This document shows, in pieces, positions 19,226 through 29,418 of a DNA stretch of 64,000 bases. This stretch comes from Caulobacter sp. X (GTDB lineage Bacteria; Pseudomonadota; Alphaproteobacteria; Caulobacterales; Caulobacteraceae): NCBI RefSeq assembly GCF_002742635.1, contig NZ_PEGF01000002.1, positions 1,364,001 to 1,428,000 on the forward strand, written 5' to 3'. The notes under the pieces are model-generated. The model made no database searches. It was not told the origin of the DNA and saw nothing but the letters and a program-made list of their open reading frames with translations. The position numbers and the translations under genes are program-made. Each line of letters opens with the position of its first letter. The first letter of the stretch is position 1.

Positions 19226-20166
19226 CCCTTCCGCCCACCCGCCGCGTGATCGGTCCTGTCGCCCGCGCCGGCGAGCGCACGGAGCGTCCTCGCGTCTCGT
19301 TCGAGTTCTTCCCGCCCAAGACGCCGCAGATGGAAGAGAGCCTGTGGCAGGCGATCACCCGCCTGGCGCCGCTGGATCCGGCCTTCGTCTCGGTGACCTA
19401 TGGCGCCGGCGGCTCGACCCGCGAGCGCACGCACCGGACGGTCAAGCGCATCCTGGACGAGACCAGCCTCAAGCCCGCCGCCCACCTGACCTGCGTGGGC
19501 GCCTCGCGCGCCGAGGTCGACGAGGTGATCCGCGACTACTGGGACATCGGCGTCCGCCACATTGTATCGCTGCGCGGCGATCCGCCGCCTGGCGAGGGCG
19601 GCATCGGCGGGGTCTATGTCCCGCGCGAGGACGGCTACGCCAACGCCACCGAACTGACCAAGGCCATCCGGGGCGTGGCGCCGTTCGAGGTGCTGGTCGG
19701 GGTCTATCCCGAGAAGCATCCGGAAAGCCCCTCGCTGGAGCACGACATCGACGTGCTGAAGCAGAAGGTCGACGCCGGGGCGACGCTGGGCATCAGCCAG
19801 TTCTTCTTCGATCTCGACGCCTTCCTGCGCTATGTCGACAAGGTCCGCGCCGCCGGGATCACGATCCCCATCGTGCCGGGCATCATGCCGGTGACCAACT
19901 TCAGCGGCCTGAAGAAGATGGCCGCCGCCTGCCAGACCACCATCCCGGGCTGGCTGGCCAACCTGTTCGACGGGTTGGAGGACGACGCCGAGACCCGCCG
20001 CCTGATCGCCTGCTCGGTCGCCACCGAGATGTGCGCCAAGCTGCAGGAGCAAGGCTTCGAGGACTTCCACTTCTACACCCTGAACCGCGCGGACCTTGTC
20101 TATGCGATCTGCCGCGTGCTGGGTTTGCGCGAAACCTCGCCGGCCCCTGCGGAGGCCGCGGCATGA
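19222..20166 (+). CDS. metF: 5,10-methylenetetrahydrofolate reductase MetF
   Basis: A 314-residue flavoprotein that reduces methylene-THF to methyl-THF, the methyl donor for MetH encoded downstream. Hallmarks are Ser-Phe-Glu-Phe-Phe-Pro-Pro-Lys near residue 30, Val-Thr-Tyr-Gly-Ala-Gly-Gly-Ser, Leu-Arg-Gly-Asp-Pro-Pro and Ile-Val-Pro-Gly-Ile-Met-Pro, all conserved in the (beta/alpha)8 MTHFR family. The ATG at 19222 overlaps the stop of the regulator gene; homology starts about 25 residues in. Its own stop overlaps the start of the beta-lactamase gene (ATGA), so expression of the three is coupled. Confidence 0.95.
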   Translation: MTLPPTRRVIGPVARAGERTERPRVSFEFFPPKTPQMEESLWQAITRLAPLDPAFVSVTYGAGGSTRERTHRTVKRILDETSLKPAAHLTCVGASRAEVDEVIRDYWDIGVRHIVSLRGDPPPGEGGIGGVYVPREDGYANATELTKAIRGVAPFEVLVGVYPEKHPESPSLEHDIDVLKQKVDAGATLGISQFFFDLDAFLRYVDKVRAAGITIPIVPGIMPVTNFSGLKKMAAACQTTIPGWLANLFDGLEDDAETRRLIACSVATEMCAKLQEQGFEDFHFYTLNRADLVYAICRVLGLRETSPAPAEAAA

Positions 20167-21032
20167 AGCGTCTCGTCATCGCCCTGGCGGCGTCGGTCCT
20201 GGCCCTCGCGCCGGCCGCCCGCGCCGACATGCCCGCCAGCTGGACCAAGCCGACCAAGCCCTACCGCGTGGTCGGCAACATCTATTACGTCGGGACGGAA
20301 GGCATCTCGTCCTGGCTGATCACCTCGTCCGAGGGCCACGTCATCCTGGACGGCGGCCCGAACGCCGAGGTCGGCAAGCAGATCGAGCGCAACATCGCCA
20401 CGCTGGGCTTCAAGCTGGCGGACGTGAAGATCCTGATCAACACCCACGCCCATTTCGACCATGCTGGCGGGCTGGCTCAGCTGAAGGCTGATATCCCGAC
20501 CGCCAAGCTGTGGATCTCGCGCGGCGACGAGCCGGCGATCGAGCAGGGCCACCACATCGGCGACAACGAGAACGGCCCGACGCCCTTCCCGGCGGTGAAG
20601 GTCGACCGCGCCTTTGGCGACGAGACCAAACTGAAGCTGGGCGAGACCGCCATGGTGGCCCACCTGACGCCCGGCCATACGATCGGCTGCACCACCTGGA
20701 CGACGGCGGTGATCGAGAAGGGGCGGCCGCTGAACGTCACCTTCCCGTGCTCGCTGTCGGTGGCGGGCAACGTGCTGGTCGGCAACAAGGGCCATAAGAC
20801 GATCGTCGCCGACTATCGCGCCAGCTTCGCCAAGATGCGGACCCTCCCGACCGACGTCGTGCTGCCCAGCCACGAGGAGCAGGGGGATCTGCTGGCCAAG
20901 CGCCAGAAGCAGCTGCGCGGCGACCCGAACGCCTTCGTCGATCCGGCCGAGCTTGGCCGGTTCGTCGACGGCTACGAGGCCGCTTTCAACAAGGAGCTGG
21001 CGCGCCAGCAGGCGGGCGGAGGCGCGCGATGA
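20163..21032 (+). CDS. Subclass B3 metallo-beta-lactamase, CAU-1-like
   Basis: A 289-residue exported zinc hydrolase, the same length as I recall for CAU-1 of Caulobacter crescentus. Residues 1-21 are a signal peptide (Ala-Arg-Ala). Zinc ligands are visible: His-Ala-His-Phe-Asp-His (zinc 1 and 2 ligands), His in Pro-Gly-His-Thr-Ile-Gly, and His in Pro-Ser-His-Glu-Glu-Gln. The pattern is that of subclass B3 (second-site His instead of Cys). It should hydrolyse penicillins, cephalosporins and carbapenems in the periplasm, although B3 relatives with other activities exist. The start overlaps the metF stop by four bases, an unexpected partner for a folate/methionine operon. Confidence 0.9.
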   Translation: MKRLVIALAASVLALAPAARADMPASWTKPTKPYRVVGNIYYVGTEGISSWLITSSEGHVILDGGPNAEVGKQIERNIATLGFKLADVKILINTHAHFDHAGGLAQLKADIPTAKLWISRGDEPAIEQGHHIGDNENGPTPFPAVKVDRAFGDETKLKLGETAMVAHLTPGHTIGCTTWTTAVIEKGRPLNVTFPCSLSVAGNVLVGNKGHKTIVADYRASFAKMRTLPTDVVLPSHEEQGDLLAKRQKQLRGDPNAFVDPAELGRFVDGYEAAFNKELARQQAGGGAR

Positions 21033-21039
21033 GAGCGCC

Positions 21040-21175
21040 CCCACCGTCTCGTCGCTTCGCGCCGATCCACCTCCCCCGTTTCTCGGGGGAGGATGCAGTA
21101 CATTCCTCCTCACCCGCGCAGCGGGGGAGGTGGCGCGCCGCGGATACGCGGCGTGACGGAGGGGGCGCTCGCGCC
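21040..21175. repeat. Palindromic intergenic repeat, copy 1
   Basis: GC-rich imperfect palindrome with CCTCCCCCG...CGGGGGAGG blocks and a GTCTCGTCGCTTCG / CGCGGCGTGACGGAGGGGG frame. It is related to the copies near 24,954, 26,576, 31,833 and 47,253, though this one is more diverged. It lies inside the methionine operon, between the beta-lactamase gene and metH-A. Confidence 0.75.
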
Positions 21176-21189
21176 CCGGAGTTTCACCG

Positions 21190-22266
21190 ATGACCGACCT
21201 TTCCATCCGCTCCAATCGCGTCGCCGCGCTCAAAGCCGCCGCCAAGGAGCGCATCCTGATCCTCGACGGCTCCTGGGGCGTGATGTTCCAGAAGAAGGGC
21301 CTGACCGAGGCCGACTACCGGGTCGAGCGTTTCGCCGCCCACGACGGCCAGATGAAGGGCAACAACGACATCCTGTGCCTGACGCGGCCGGACCTCGTGG
21401 CGGAGCTGCACGACGCCTATTTCTCGGCTGGCGCCGACATCTCCGAGACCAACACCTTCTCGGGCACCACGATCGCCCAGGCCGACTATCATCTGAGCGA
21501 ACAGGACGTCTGGGACATCAATATCGAAGGCGCGAGGATCGGCCGCTCGGTCGCCGACCGCTGGAACGCCGAAAACCCCGCTTCGCCCAAGTTCATCGCC
21601 GGCTCGATCGGGCCGCTGAACGTCATGCTGTCGATGTCGTCGGACGTGAACGATCCGGGCGCGCGCAAGGTGACCTTCGACCAGGTCTACGAGGCCTATC
21701 GCCAGCAGGTGGACGCGCTCTACCGGGGCGGGGTCGACCTCTTCCTGATCGAGACGATCACCGACACCCTGAACTGCAAGGCGGCGATCAAGGCCATCCT
21801 CGACTTGCGCGACGAGGGCCACGAGGAGCTGCCGATCTGGATCAGCGGCACCATCACCGACCGTTCGGGCCGCACCCTGTCGGGTCAGACGGCCGAGGCG
21901 TTCTGGAACTCGATCAAGCACGCCAAGCCGTTCGCCGTGGGCTTCAACTGCGCTCTGGGCGCTGATTTGATGCGCCCGCACATCGCCGAGATGGCCCGCA
22001 TCGCCGACACCCTGGTCGCGGCCTATCCGAACGCCGGCCTGCCCAACGCCATGGGCCAGTATGACGAGGAGCCGCACGAGACCGGCCACGCCCTTCACGA
22101 ATGGGCCAAGGACGGCCTGGTCAACATCCTGGGCGGCTGCTGTGGCACGACGCCGGACCACATCCGCCACGTCGCCGACGAAGTGCGCGGCGTGAAGCCC
22201 CGCCAGATCCCCGAGCGCCCCAAGGCCATGCGCCTGGCGGGGCTCGAACCGTTCGAATTGGCCTAA
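21190..22266 (+). CDS. metH: Methionine synthase, homocysteine-binding subunit (MetH N-terminal part)
   Basis: A 358-residue protein equal to the first domain of cobalamin-dependent MetH. It holds the homocysteine S-methyltransferase barrel with the zinc-binding Cys in Gly-Phe-Asn-Cys and the [10 protein letters not shown] motif near residue 315. It activates homocysteine thiolate for methylation by the cobalamin subunit encoded immediately downstream. The domain ends cleanly at the interdomain linker and a stop, and the next gene starts six bases later with its own ATG. This split arrangement is known in Caulobacter, so it is not read as a frameshift. Confidence 0.93.
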   Translation: MTDLSIRSNRVAALKAAAKERILILDGSWGVMFQKKGLTEADYRVERFAAHDGQMKGNNDILCLTRPDLVAELHDAYFSAGADISETNTFSGTTIAQADYHLSEQDVWDINIEGARIGRSVADRWNAENPASPKFIAGSIGPLNVMLSMSSDVNDPGARKVTFDQVYEAYRQQVDALYRGGVDLFLIETITDTLNCKAAIKAILDLRDEGHEELPIWISGTITDRSGRTLSGQTAEAFWNSIKHAKPFAVGFNCALGADLMRPHIAEMARIADTLVAAYPNAGLPNAMGQYDEEPHETGHALHEWAKDGLVNILGGCCGTTPDHIRHVADEVRGVKPRQIPERPKAMRLAGLEPFELA

Positions 22267-22272
22267 GCGATT

Positions 22273-24945
<2,673 letters not shown>

Positions 24946-24953
24946 AGACAGAA

Positions 24954-25073
24954 AATCCTCCCCCCAAGCGGGGGAGGTGGCGCGAAGCGCCGGAGGGGGA
25001 AGTGCTTGAGCGCCTGCTTCTTCCCCCTCCGTCGTCTCTTCGAGCCGACACCTCCCCCGCTAGGGGGAGGATT
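24954..25073. repeat. Palindromic intergenic repeat, copy 2
   Basis: About 120 bp, with outer arms AATCCTCCCCC and GGGGGAGGATT and inner blocks GAGGTGGCGCGAAGCGCCGGAGGGGGAA and TTCCCCCTCCGTCGTCTCTTCGAGCCGACACCTC (given in part). It separates metH-B from the GH1 gene and is nearly identical to the copy at 26,576. Confidence 0.85.
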
Positions 25074-25128
25074 GCGAACCGTGATATCCCAACGCATCCT
25101 CCTCCCAACGAAAAAGGGAGGGGACGAC

Positions 25129-26574
25129 ATGGAACGCTCGGGCGTGAGCCGGCGAGCGCTGGGGGCCATGGCCCTGGGTGGCGCGGCGCTGGGACTGGCG
25201 GGATGTGAAGGGCCGGGCGAGACCGACCTGAAGCCCAAGAGCCGGCAATTCCCGAAGGACTTCGTCTGGGGCGTGGCGACCGCCGCCTTCCAGACCGAGG
25301 GCTCGCAAGCCGCCGACGGACGCGGGCCCAGCGTCTGGGACCGGTTCGAAAAGGTCCCCGGTCACGTCAAGGACGGCTCGGACGCCACCGTCGCCACCGA
25401 CAGCTATCGCCGGTTCCAGGAGGACGTCGACCTGATCGCGGGGGCCAGCCTGAACGCCTATCGCTTCTCGATCAGCTGGTCGCGCATCCTGCCGACGGGT
25501 GAGGGCGCCGTGAACCCGGCGGGGCTGGATCACTATTCGCGGCTGGTCGACGCCCTACTCGCCAAGGGCGTCGCGCCCTACGCGACGCTGTTCCACTGGG
25601 ACCTGCCGCAGGGCCTGCAGGAGAAGGGCGGCTGGAAGAACCGCGACACCGCCCAGCGCCTGGCCGACTACGCCCACGCGGTGGTCGAAAAACTGGGCGA
25701 CCGACTGAAGAATTACATCGTGCTGAACGAGGCGGCGGTGCACGCCGTGTTCGGCCACGTGCTGGGCGAGCAGGCTCCGGGCCTGAAGGACGACAAGCTG
25801 CTCGGGCCGGTCATCCACCACATGAACCTTGGCCAGGGCCTGGCGATGCGGGCGCTGCGGGCGGGCGGCTCGGGGCTGAAGGTCGGCACGACCATGGCGC
25901 TGCAGCCCTGCCGCCCGGCGGGCGGGCCGTGGGCGATCTGGAACCGGCTGGCCTCGGACGGTCTGGACTCGCTGTGGAACGGCGCGTGGCTCGACCCGCT
26001 GTTCAAGGGGACCTATCCCAAGGCGATGGACGACTTCCTGAAGGGCGTCGTCCGTGACGGGGACATGGCGATCACGCGCCAGCCGGTCGACTTCCTGGGC
26101 GTGAACTATTACGCGCCCGCCTATGTCCGCCTGGACCTGAACGCGCCCGGCAAGATCGCCCAGGCCGCCCCGCCCAGGGGCGCGGAGCTGGACGCCTTTG
26201 GCCGCCATATCGATCCGTCGGGTCTGTTCGAGGTGCTGGACAGGGTGCGCCGCGACTATGGCGCGCCGCCCGTGCTGGTCACCGAGAACGGCTGCTCCGA
26301 CCCGTTCAGCACGGGCCCGGCGATCCTCGACGACCAGTTCCGCATCACCTATCTGCGCCGCCATCTCCAGGCGGTGCTGGCGGCCCGCGAAGCCGGCTGC
26401 GACGTGCGCGGTTATTTCGAGTGGACCCTGATCGACAACTTCGAATGGGACCTCGGCTACACCTCGAAGTTCGGCCTGGTGGCGATGGACCGCAAGACCG
26501 GCGTGCGGACGCCGAAGGCCTCGTACCGGTGGTTCAAGGCCCTGGCGGAGAGCGGGGTGTTGGTTGAGCGGTAA
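25129..26574 (+). CDS. GH1 beta-glucosidase, Tat-type lipoprotein signal
   Basis: A 481-residue family GH1 glycosidase. The N-terminal signature Phe-Val-Trp-Gly-Val-Ala-Thr-Ala-Ala-Phe-Gln-Thr-Glu-Gly lies near residue 45, the acid/base Glu in Leu-Asn-Glu-Ala near residue 203, and the nucleophile in Val-Thr-Glu-Asn-Gly near residue 385. The usual Asn-Glu-Pro is Asn-Glu-Ala here. It should cleave beta-glucosides or related sugars. Residues 1-26 contain Ser-Arg-Arg-Ala-Leu, a hydrophobic stretch and Leu-Ala-Gly-Cys, so it looks like a Tat-exported lipoprotein, unusual for a mostly cytoplasmic family. AGGGAGGGG precedes the ATG at 25129, supporting this start over an upstream one inside the repeat. 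Confidence 0.92.
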   Translation: MERSGVSRRALGAMALGGAALGLAGCEGPGETDLKPKSRQFPKDFVWGVATAAFQTEGSQAADGRGPSVWDRFEKVPGHVKDGSDATVATDSYRRFQEDVDLIAGASLNAYRFSISWSRILPTGEGAVNPAGLDHYSRLVDALLAKGVAPYATLFHWDLPQGLQEKGGWKNRDTAQRLADYAHAVVEKLGDRLKNYIVLNEAAVHAVFGHVLGEQAPGLKDDKLLGPVIHHMNLGQGLAMRALRAGGSGLKVGTTMALQPCRPAGGPWAIWNRLASDGLDSLWNGAWLDPLFKGTYPKAMDDFLKGVVRDGDMAITRQPVDFLGVNYYAPAYVRLDLNAPGKIAQAAPPRGAELDAFGRHIDPSGLFEVLDRVRRDYGAPPVLVTENGCSDPFSTGPAILDDQFRITYLRRHLQAVLAAREAGCDVRGYFEWTLIDNFEWDLGYTSKFGLVAMDRKTGVRTPKASYRWFKALAESGVLVER

Positions 26575-26575
26575 A

Positions 26576-26695
26576 GATCCTCCCCCCAGCGGGGGAGGTG
26601 GCCCGAAGGGCCGGAGGGGGAAGTGCTGGAGAGCCTGCCTCTTTCCCCCTCCGTCGTCTCTTCGAGCCGACACCTCCCCCGCTAGGGGGAGGATT
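26576..26695. repeat. Palindromic intergenic repeat, copy 3
   Basis: Nearly identical to the copy at 24,954-25,073 (same GTCGTCTCTTCGAGCCGACA segment and outer arms). The two copies flank the GH1 gene in direct orientation. Confidence 0.85.
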
Positions 26696-26700
26696 TGCCG

Positions 26701-27504
26701 TCAGTTCGGCTTGCAGATCAGAACGTCGCGGCCGCCGCGCTTGGCGGGCATCAGGCTGCCGGCGCAGGGAACCGGGTTGACGGGATCGACGATGATCTCG
26801 TTGCCGCCGATCGGCGGCAGCTTCTTGGCCGGCGCCGGGGCCTTGGCCTTGGGCGGCGCGCTTGCGACCGGGGCCGGCTTGGCGGCTTCCGCCGCGGGCT
26901 GGGCGGCCTCGGGTTTGGGCTGAGCGGATTCGGGAGCCGGCCGCGGCGCGGGCGCCTCCGGCGGCGGCGCGCTCGGCGTGGCGGGCGCTGGCGAGGGCGT
27001 CGTCGCCGAGACGGCGTTATAGTTCAGCGCCCGACCCAGGATGCTCGACTTCATCTCCAGCGCCTTGGCGCGCTTTTCGCAGTCGCCGGGCGGGCTCCAG
27101 CTCATCCACATCTGGGCCAGCCGCGCCTTGTCGACCGAGCCGGCGCCCTGCCAGATGGCCGCGCCGCGCTTGACCTGGGCCGCGCCATATTCCGAGATCG
27201 GACGCGGACTGGCCTTTTCGGCCGCGGTGATCGCCGAGGCGAAGGTCTTGAGGTCTTTCTGCGCCTGGGCGCGCATTTCCGGATAGGTCTTCAGCGCGGC
27301 CTGCACGCCGTCCGGACCCGGGAACGCCTTCTCGATCCGCGTCACCTCCGGCATCACGCGGTCGTAGAGATTGGCGTAACCGCCCAGAGCGCCGTAGCAC
27401 CAGGCGACATAGCCGTACTCGTCGGTCGGCGGGGCGTTCAGGGACGCGCTCGCCTGGCCGTCCTGGGCCAACAGCGCGAGAGCGAGAAAGAGGGCGTTCG
27501 CCAT
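26701..27504 (-). CDS. Hypothetical exported protein with Ala/Pro-rich linker
   Basis: A 267-residue protein. A short hydrophobic N-terminus (residues 1-13, then Gln-Asp-Gly-Gln-Ala-Ser-Ala) looks like a signal peptide. Residues 25-160 form a folded, largely helical part with three Cys; residues 165-235 are an Ala/Pro repeat linker; the last 30 residues include Cys-Ala-Gly-Ser-Leu and a terminal Cys-Lys-Pro. No family recognised. The linker suggests a periplasmic protein spanning some distance, for example between membrane and cell wall. It is convergent with the GH1 gene, with a palindromic repeat between them. Confidence 0.65.
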   Translation of the reverse strand: MANALFLALALLAQDGQASASLNAPPTDEYGYVAWCYGALGGYANLYDRVMPEVTRIEKAFPGPDGVQAALKTYPEMRAQAQKDLKTFASAITAAEKASPRPISEYGAAQVKRGAAIWQGAGSVDKARLAQMWMSWSPPGDCEKRAKALEMKSSILGRALNYNAVSATTPSPAPATPSAPPPEAPAPRPAPESAQPKPEAAQPAAEAAKPAPVASAPPKAKAPAPAKKLPPIGGNEIIVDPVNPVPCAGSLMPAKRGGRDVLICKPN

Positions 27505-27664
27505 GCGGCGGAGGTCCTTTCGAATTTCAGTACGGAGTGACTAGATCATTTCGGTCCGGATTGGGACCGTTGCGTGGCGATCGCCAAGCGGAGCCATAAC
27601 GGGCGAGAGGGAGATCGGCTCCCCGCCTACGACCATGCGCTTTCGCCGCATTGCAACGAAGTCA

Positions 27665-27682
27665 TGTGAATGATCATTCTCA
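27665..27682. promoter_or_regulatory. Palindrome upstream of the TerB-J gene
   Basis: GAATGATCATTC is a perfect 12-bp palindrome (27668-27679) within TGTGAATGATCATTCTCA, about 90 bp upstream of the TerB-J start. It is A/T-rich in a GC-rich setting and could be an operator, but its spacing does not fit a standard Fur box. The rest of the 265-bp gap (27505-27769) shows nothing clear. Confidence 0.35.
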
Positions 27683-27769
27683 ATGTGCTAGAAGCACCTT
27701 CCGTGAGGTGATCCGCACCGGGTCGCCCCCCGTATCCGTCAATGTCCGTCGCTGGTTTCGAGGCGATTC

Positions 27770-28465
27770 ATGAGCTTCTGGCGCAATATCGCGAACATCG
27801 CCGCCCGGCGCCTCGACCTGGCCGATTGCACCGAATGTCCGGGCGGCCTGCCGGGCGAGGATCCCGCCTTCTCGACCGCGGTGACGGCGCTGGGCGCCAA
27901 GCTCGCCAAGGTCGACGGCCGCGCCGACGGGCACGAGTTCGCCGCCTTCACCGAGGTGTTCCAGCCGGACCCCGCCTCCGAACCGAACATCCACCGCCTG
28001 TACGAGCTGGCCCGCCAGACGACTCACGGCTTCGAGAGCTACGCCAAGCGTCTGGCCAAGCGGTATTCCAGCTGCCCGCAGTTGCTGGAGGACGTGGTCG
28101 ACGGCCTGTTCCACATCGCCAAGGCCGACGGCGTGGTCACCCACGACGAGCTGGCCTACCTGGAGCGGGTGTCCAGCCTGTTTGGCATGTCGCCGCTGGC
28201 GTTCCGTCGCCTGCGCGCCACGCACCTGGGCGTCGGCGCCGACGATCCTTACGCCATCCTCGAGGTGCCGGCCGACGCCGACGACGCCACGGTCCACAAG
28301 GCCTGGAAGATCGCTCTGACCAACGCGCACCCTGACCGGGCCCGCGCGCGGGGCCTGCCCGCCGAGTTCATCGAGGTGGCCGAGGCCAAGGCCGCCGCGA
28401 TCAACGCCGCCTTCTCGACGGTGATGCGCGAACGGCGGGAACTGGGACTCGCCGCCGCCGGTTGA
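27770..28465 (+). CDS. TerB-domain and J-domain protein (DjlA-like)
   Basis: A 231-residue cytoplasmic protein. Residues 35-150 match the TerB helical fold (Leu-Ala-Lys-Val-Asp-Gly-Arg-Ala-Asp and the second Ala-Lys-Ala-Asp-Gly-Val-Val-Thr, acidic repeats that may bind metal). Residues 160-225 are a J-domain with the diagnostic His-Pro-Asp in Asn-Ala-His-Pro-Asp-Arg. The order TerB then J is that of DjlA co-chaperones, but there is no N-terminal membrane anchor. It should stimulate an Hsp70 (DnaK) ATPase, possibly under envelope or metal stress. The start is the first Met before the conserved region. Single gene. Confidence 0.88.
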   Translation: MSFWRNIANIAARRLDLADCTECPGGLPGEDPAFSTAVTALGAKLAKVDGRADGHEFAAFTEVFQPDPASEPNIHRLYELARQTTHGFESYAKRLAKRYSSCPQLLEDVVDGLFHIAKADGVVTHDELAYLERVSSLFGMSPLAFRRLRATHLGVGADDPYAILEVPADADDATVHKAWKIALTNAHPDRARARGLPAEFIEVAEAKAAAINAAFSTVMRERRELGLAAAG

Positions 28466-28593
28466 GGTGAGGCGTTTCGTCTCGCTTCGAGCGAGGGAAA
28501 AAGGCTTTTCATCCGCGATCGGCGGGTGTTCAGTTGATGTTCAGCGCTTGTGAACCACCTAAGAAGGATCATGAGCGTGACGAGAGGACGCCG

Positions 28594-28875
28594 ATGACTA
28601 ACACCGCCGCAGTTTCGCCCTTGCGTAACCTCGCTTGGATCGCGGGCGCGCTCGCGACGTCGGCGGCCGTGGTGATCGGCGCGGTCCTGGCCGTGGTCTT
28701 CGCCGCCACCGTCGTGGTGGTTGGTTTCATCGGCAGCGCGCTGTTCGGCTTGGCGGCCTTCGCCTTCCGGGGCCGCAAGATGGCCAGCGCCCGCAACGCC
28801 GATCCCAGCCTGATCGAAGCCCGCAACGTGGGCGGCCACTCCTGGGTCGCCTACGGCTGGAACGAGCGGCCGTAG
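28594..28875 (+). CDS. Small membrane protein (93 aa)
   Basis: A 93-residue protein with one long or two closely spaced hydrophobic segments (residues 10-62: Ala/Val/Ile-rich, then Gly-Phe-Ile-Gly-Ser-Ala-Leu-Phe-Gly) and a short soluble tail with Arg-Asn-Val-Gly-Gly-His-Ser-Trp-Val-Ala-Tyr-Gly-Trp. GAGAGG precedes the ATG at 28594 with good spacing, better than for the in-frame codon upstream. No family recognised; the tail motif would be worth searching. Confidence 0.7.
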   Translation: MTNTAAVSPLRNLAWIAGALATSAAVVIGAVLAVVFAATVVVVGFIGSALFGLAAFAFRGRKMASARNADPSLIEARNVGGHSWVAYGWNERP

Positions 28876-28881
28876 ACTCAC

Positions 28882-29014
28882 TCCGATCTTCCCGCCGGAT
28901 GCCGGGACCCAGATCGAACCCACCCTCCACTGTGTTCTCGCGCGGCGGCTGGCGCGTCATCCCAAGACTCTCCGGATGAATCTGGGCCCCTTGCATTCGC
29001 CGGGGAGATCGGGA
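28882..29014. repeat. Second type of intergenic inverted repeat
   Basis: Imperfect inverted arms of about 37 bp: 28882-28917 (TCCGATCTTCCCGCCGGATG...CCCAGAT) and 28976-29014 (ATCTGGGCCCC...GGGGAGATCGGGA), about 58 bp apart. The sequence differs from the CCTCCCCC-type repeats. It fills most of the gap 28876-29123. Confidence 0.6.
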
Positions 29015-29123
29015 GAAGGGTGTGCGCGATTTCGCGTAGCCCACCGGCCTTCCCCAACGTCGCCCTTGCCCCGGCCGCGCGCCTGACCCATCCTGCCTTT
29101 CAAACAAATGTTGGGAGGCAAGC

Positions 29124-29414
29124 ATGATCGGCGTCGTCGCGACTCTGTACGTCCAGCCGGACAAGACCGCTGAATTCGAAAAGGTGTTCCTGGACCTCGC
29201 GGCCAAGGTGAAGGCCAACGAGCCGGGCTGCCTGATGTACCAGCTGACCAAGTCCAAGACCGAAGCCGGCGTCTACAAGGTGCTGGAGCTCTACGCCTCG
29301 ACCGACGCTCTCAAGCACCACGGCGGCACCGACTACTTCAAGGCCGCCGGCGCGGCGATGGGGCCGACCATGGCCGCCGCCCCGAACATCGAGTACCTCG
29401 ACGCGGTGGAGTAG
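29124..29414 (+). CDS. Antibiotic biosynthesis monooxygenase-domain (YgiN-like) protein
   Basis: A 96-residue ABM-fold protein, a dimeric ferredoxin-like alpha/beta barrel that can act as a cofactor-free quinol monooxygenase or bind small molecules. It shows the family pattern Val-x-Pro-Asp-Lys-x-x-x-Phe-Glu, Glu-Pro-Gly-Cys-Leu-Met-Tyr-Gln and Val-Leu-Glu-Leu-Tyr-Ala. GGGAGG sits eight bases before the ATG. The stop is four bases before the acyl-CoA dehydrogenase start, so they form an operon; a role in oxidation of aromatic or lipid compounds is possible but unproven. Confidence 0.85.
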   Translation: MIGVVATLYVQPDKTAEFEKVFLDLAAKVKANEPGCLMYQLTKSKTEAGVYKVLELYASTDALKHHGGTDYFKAAGAAMGPTMAAAPNIEYLDAVE

Positions 29415-29418
29415 GGCG

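Noticed and set aside
27665..27682. A Fur box upstream of the TerB-J gene
   Set aside because: The half-sites are spaced four bases apart rather than one, and no iron genes are near; kept only as a generic palindrome.
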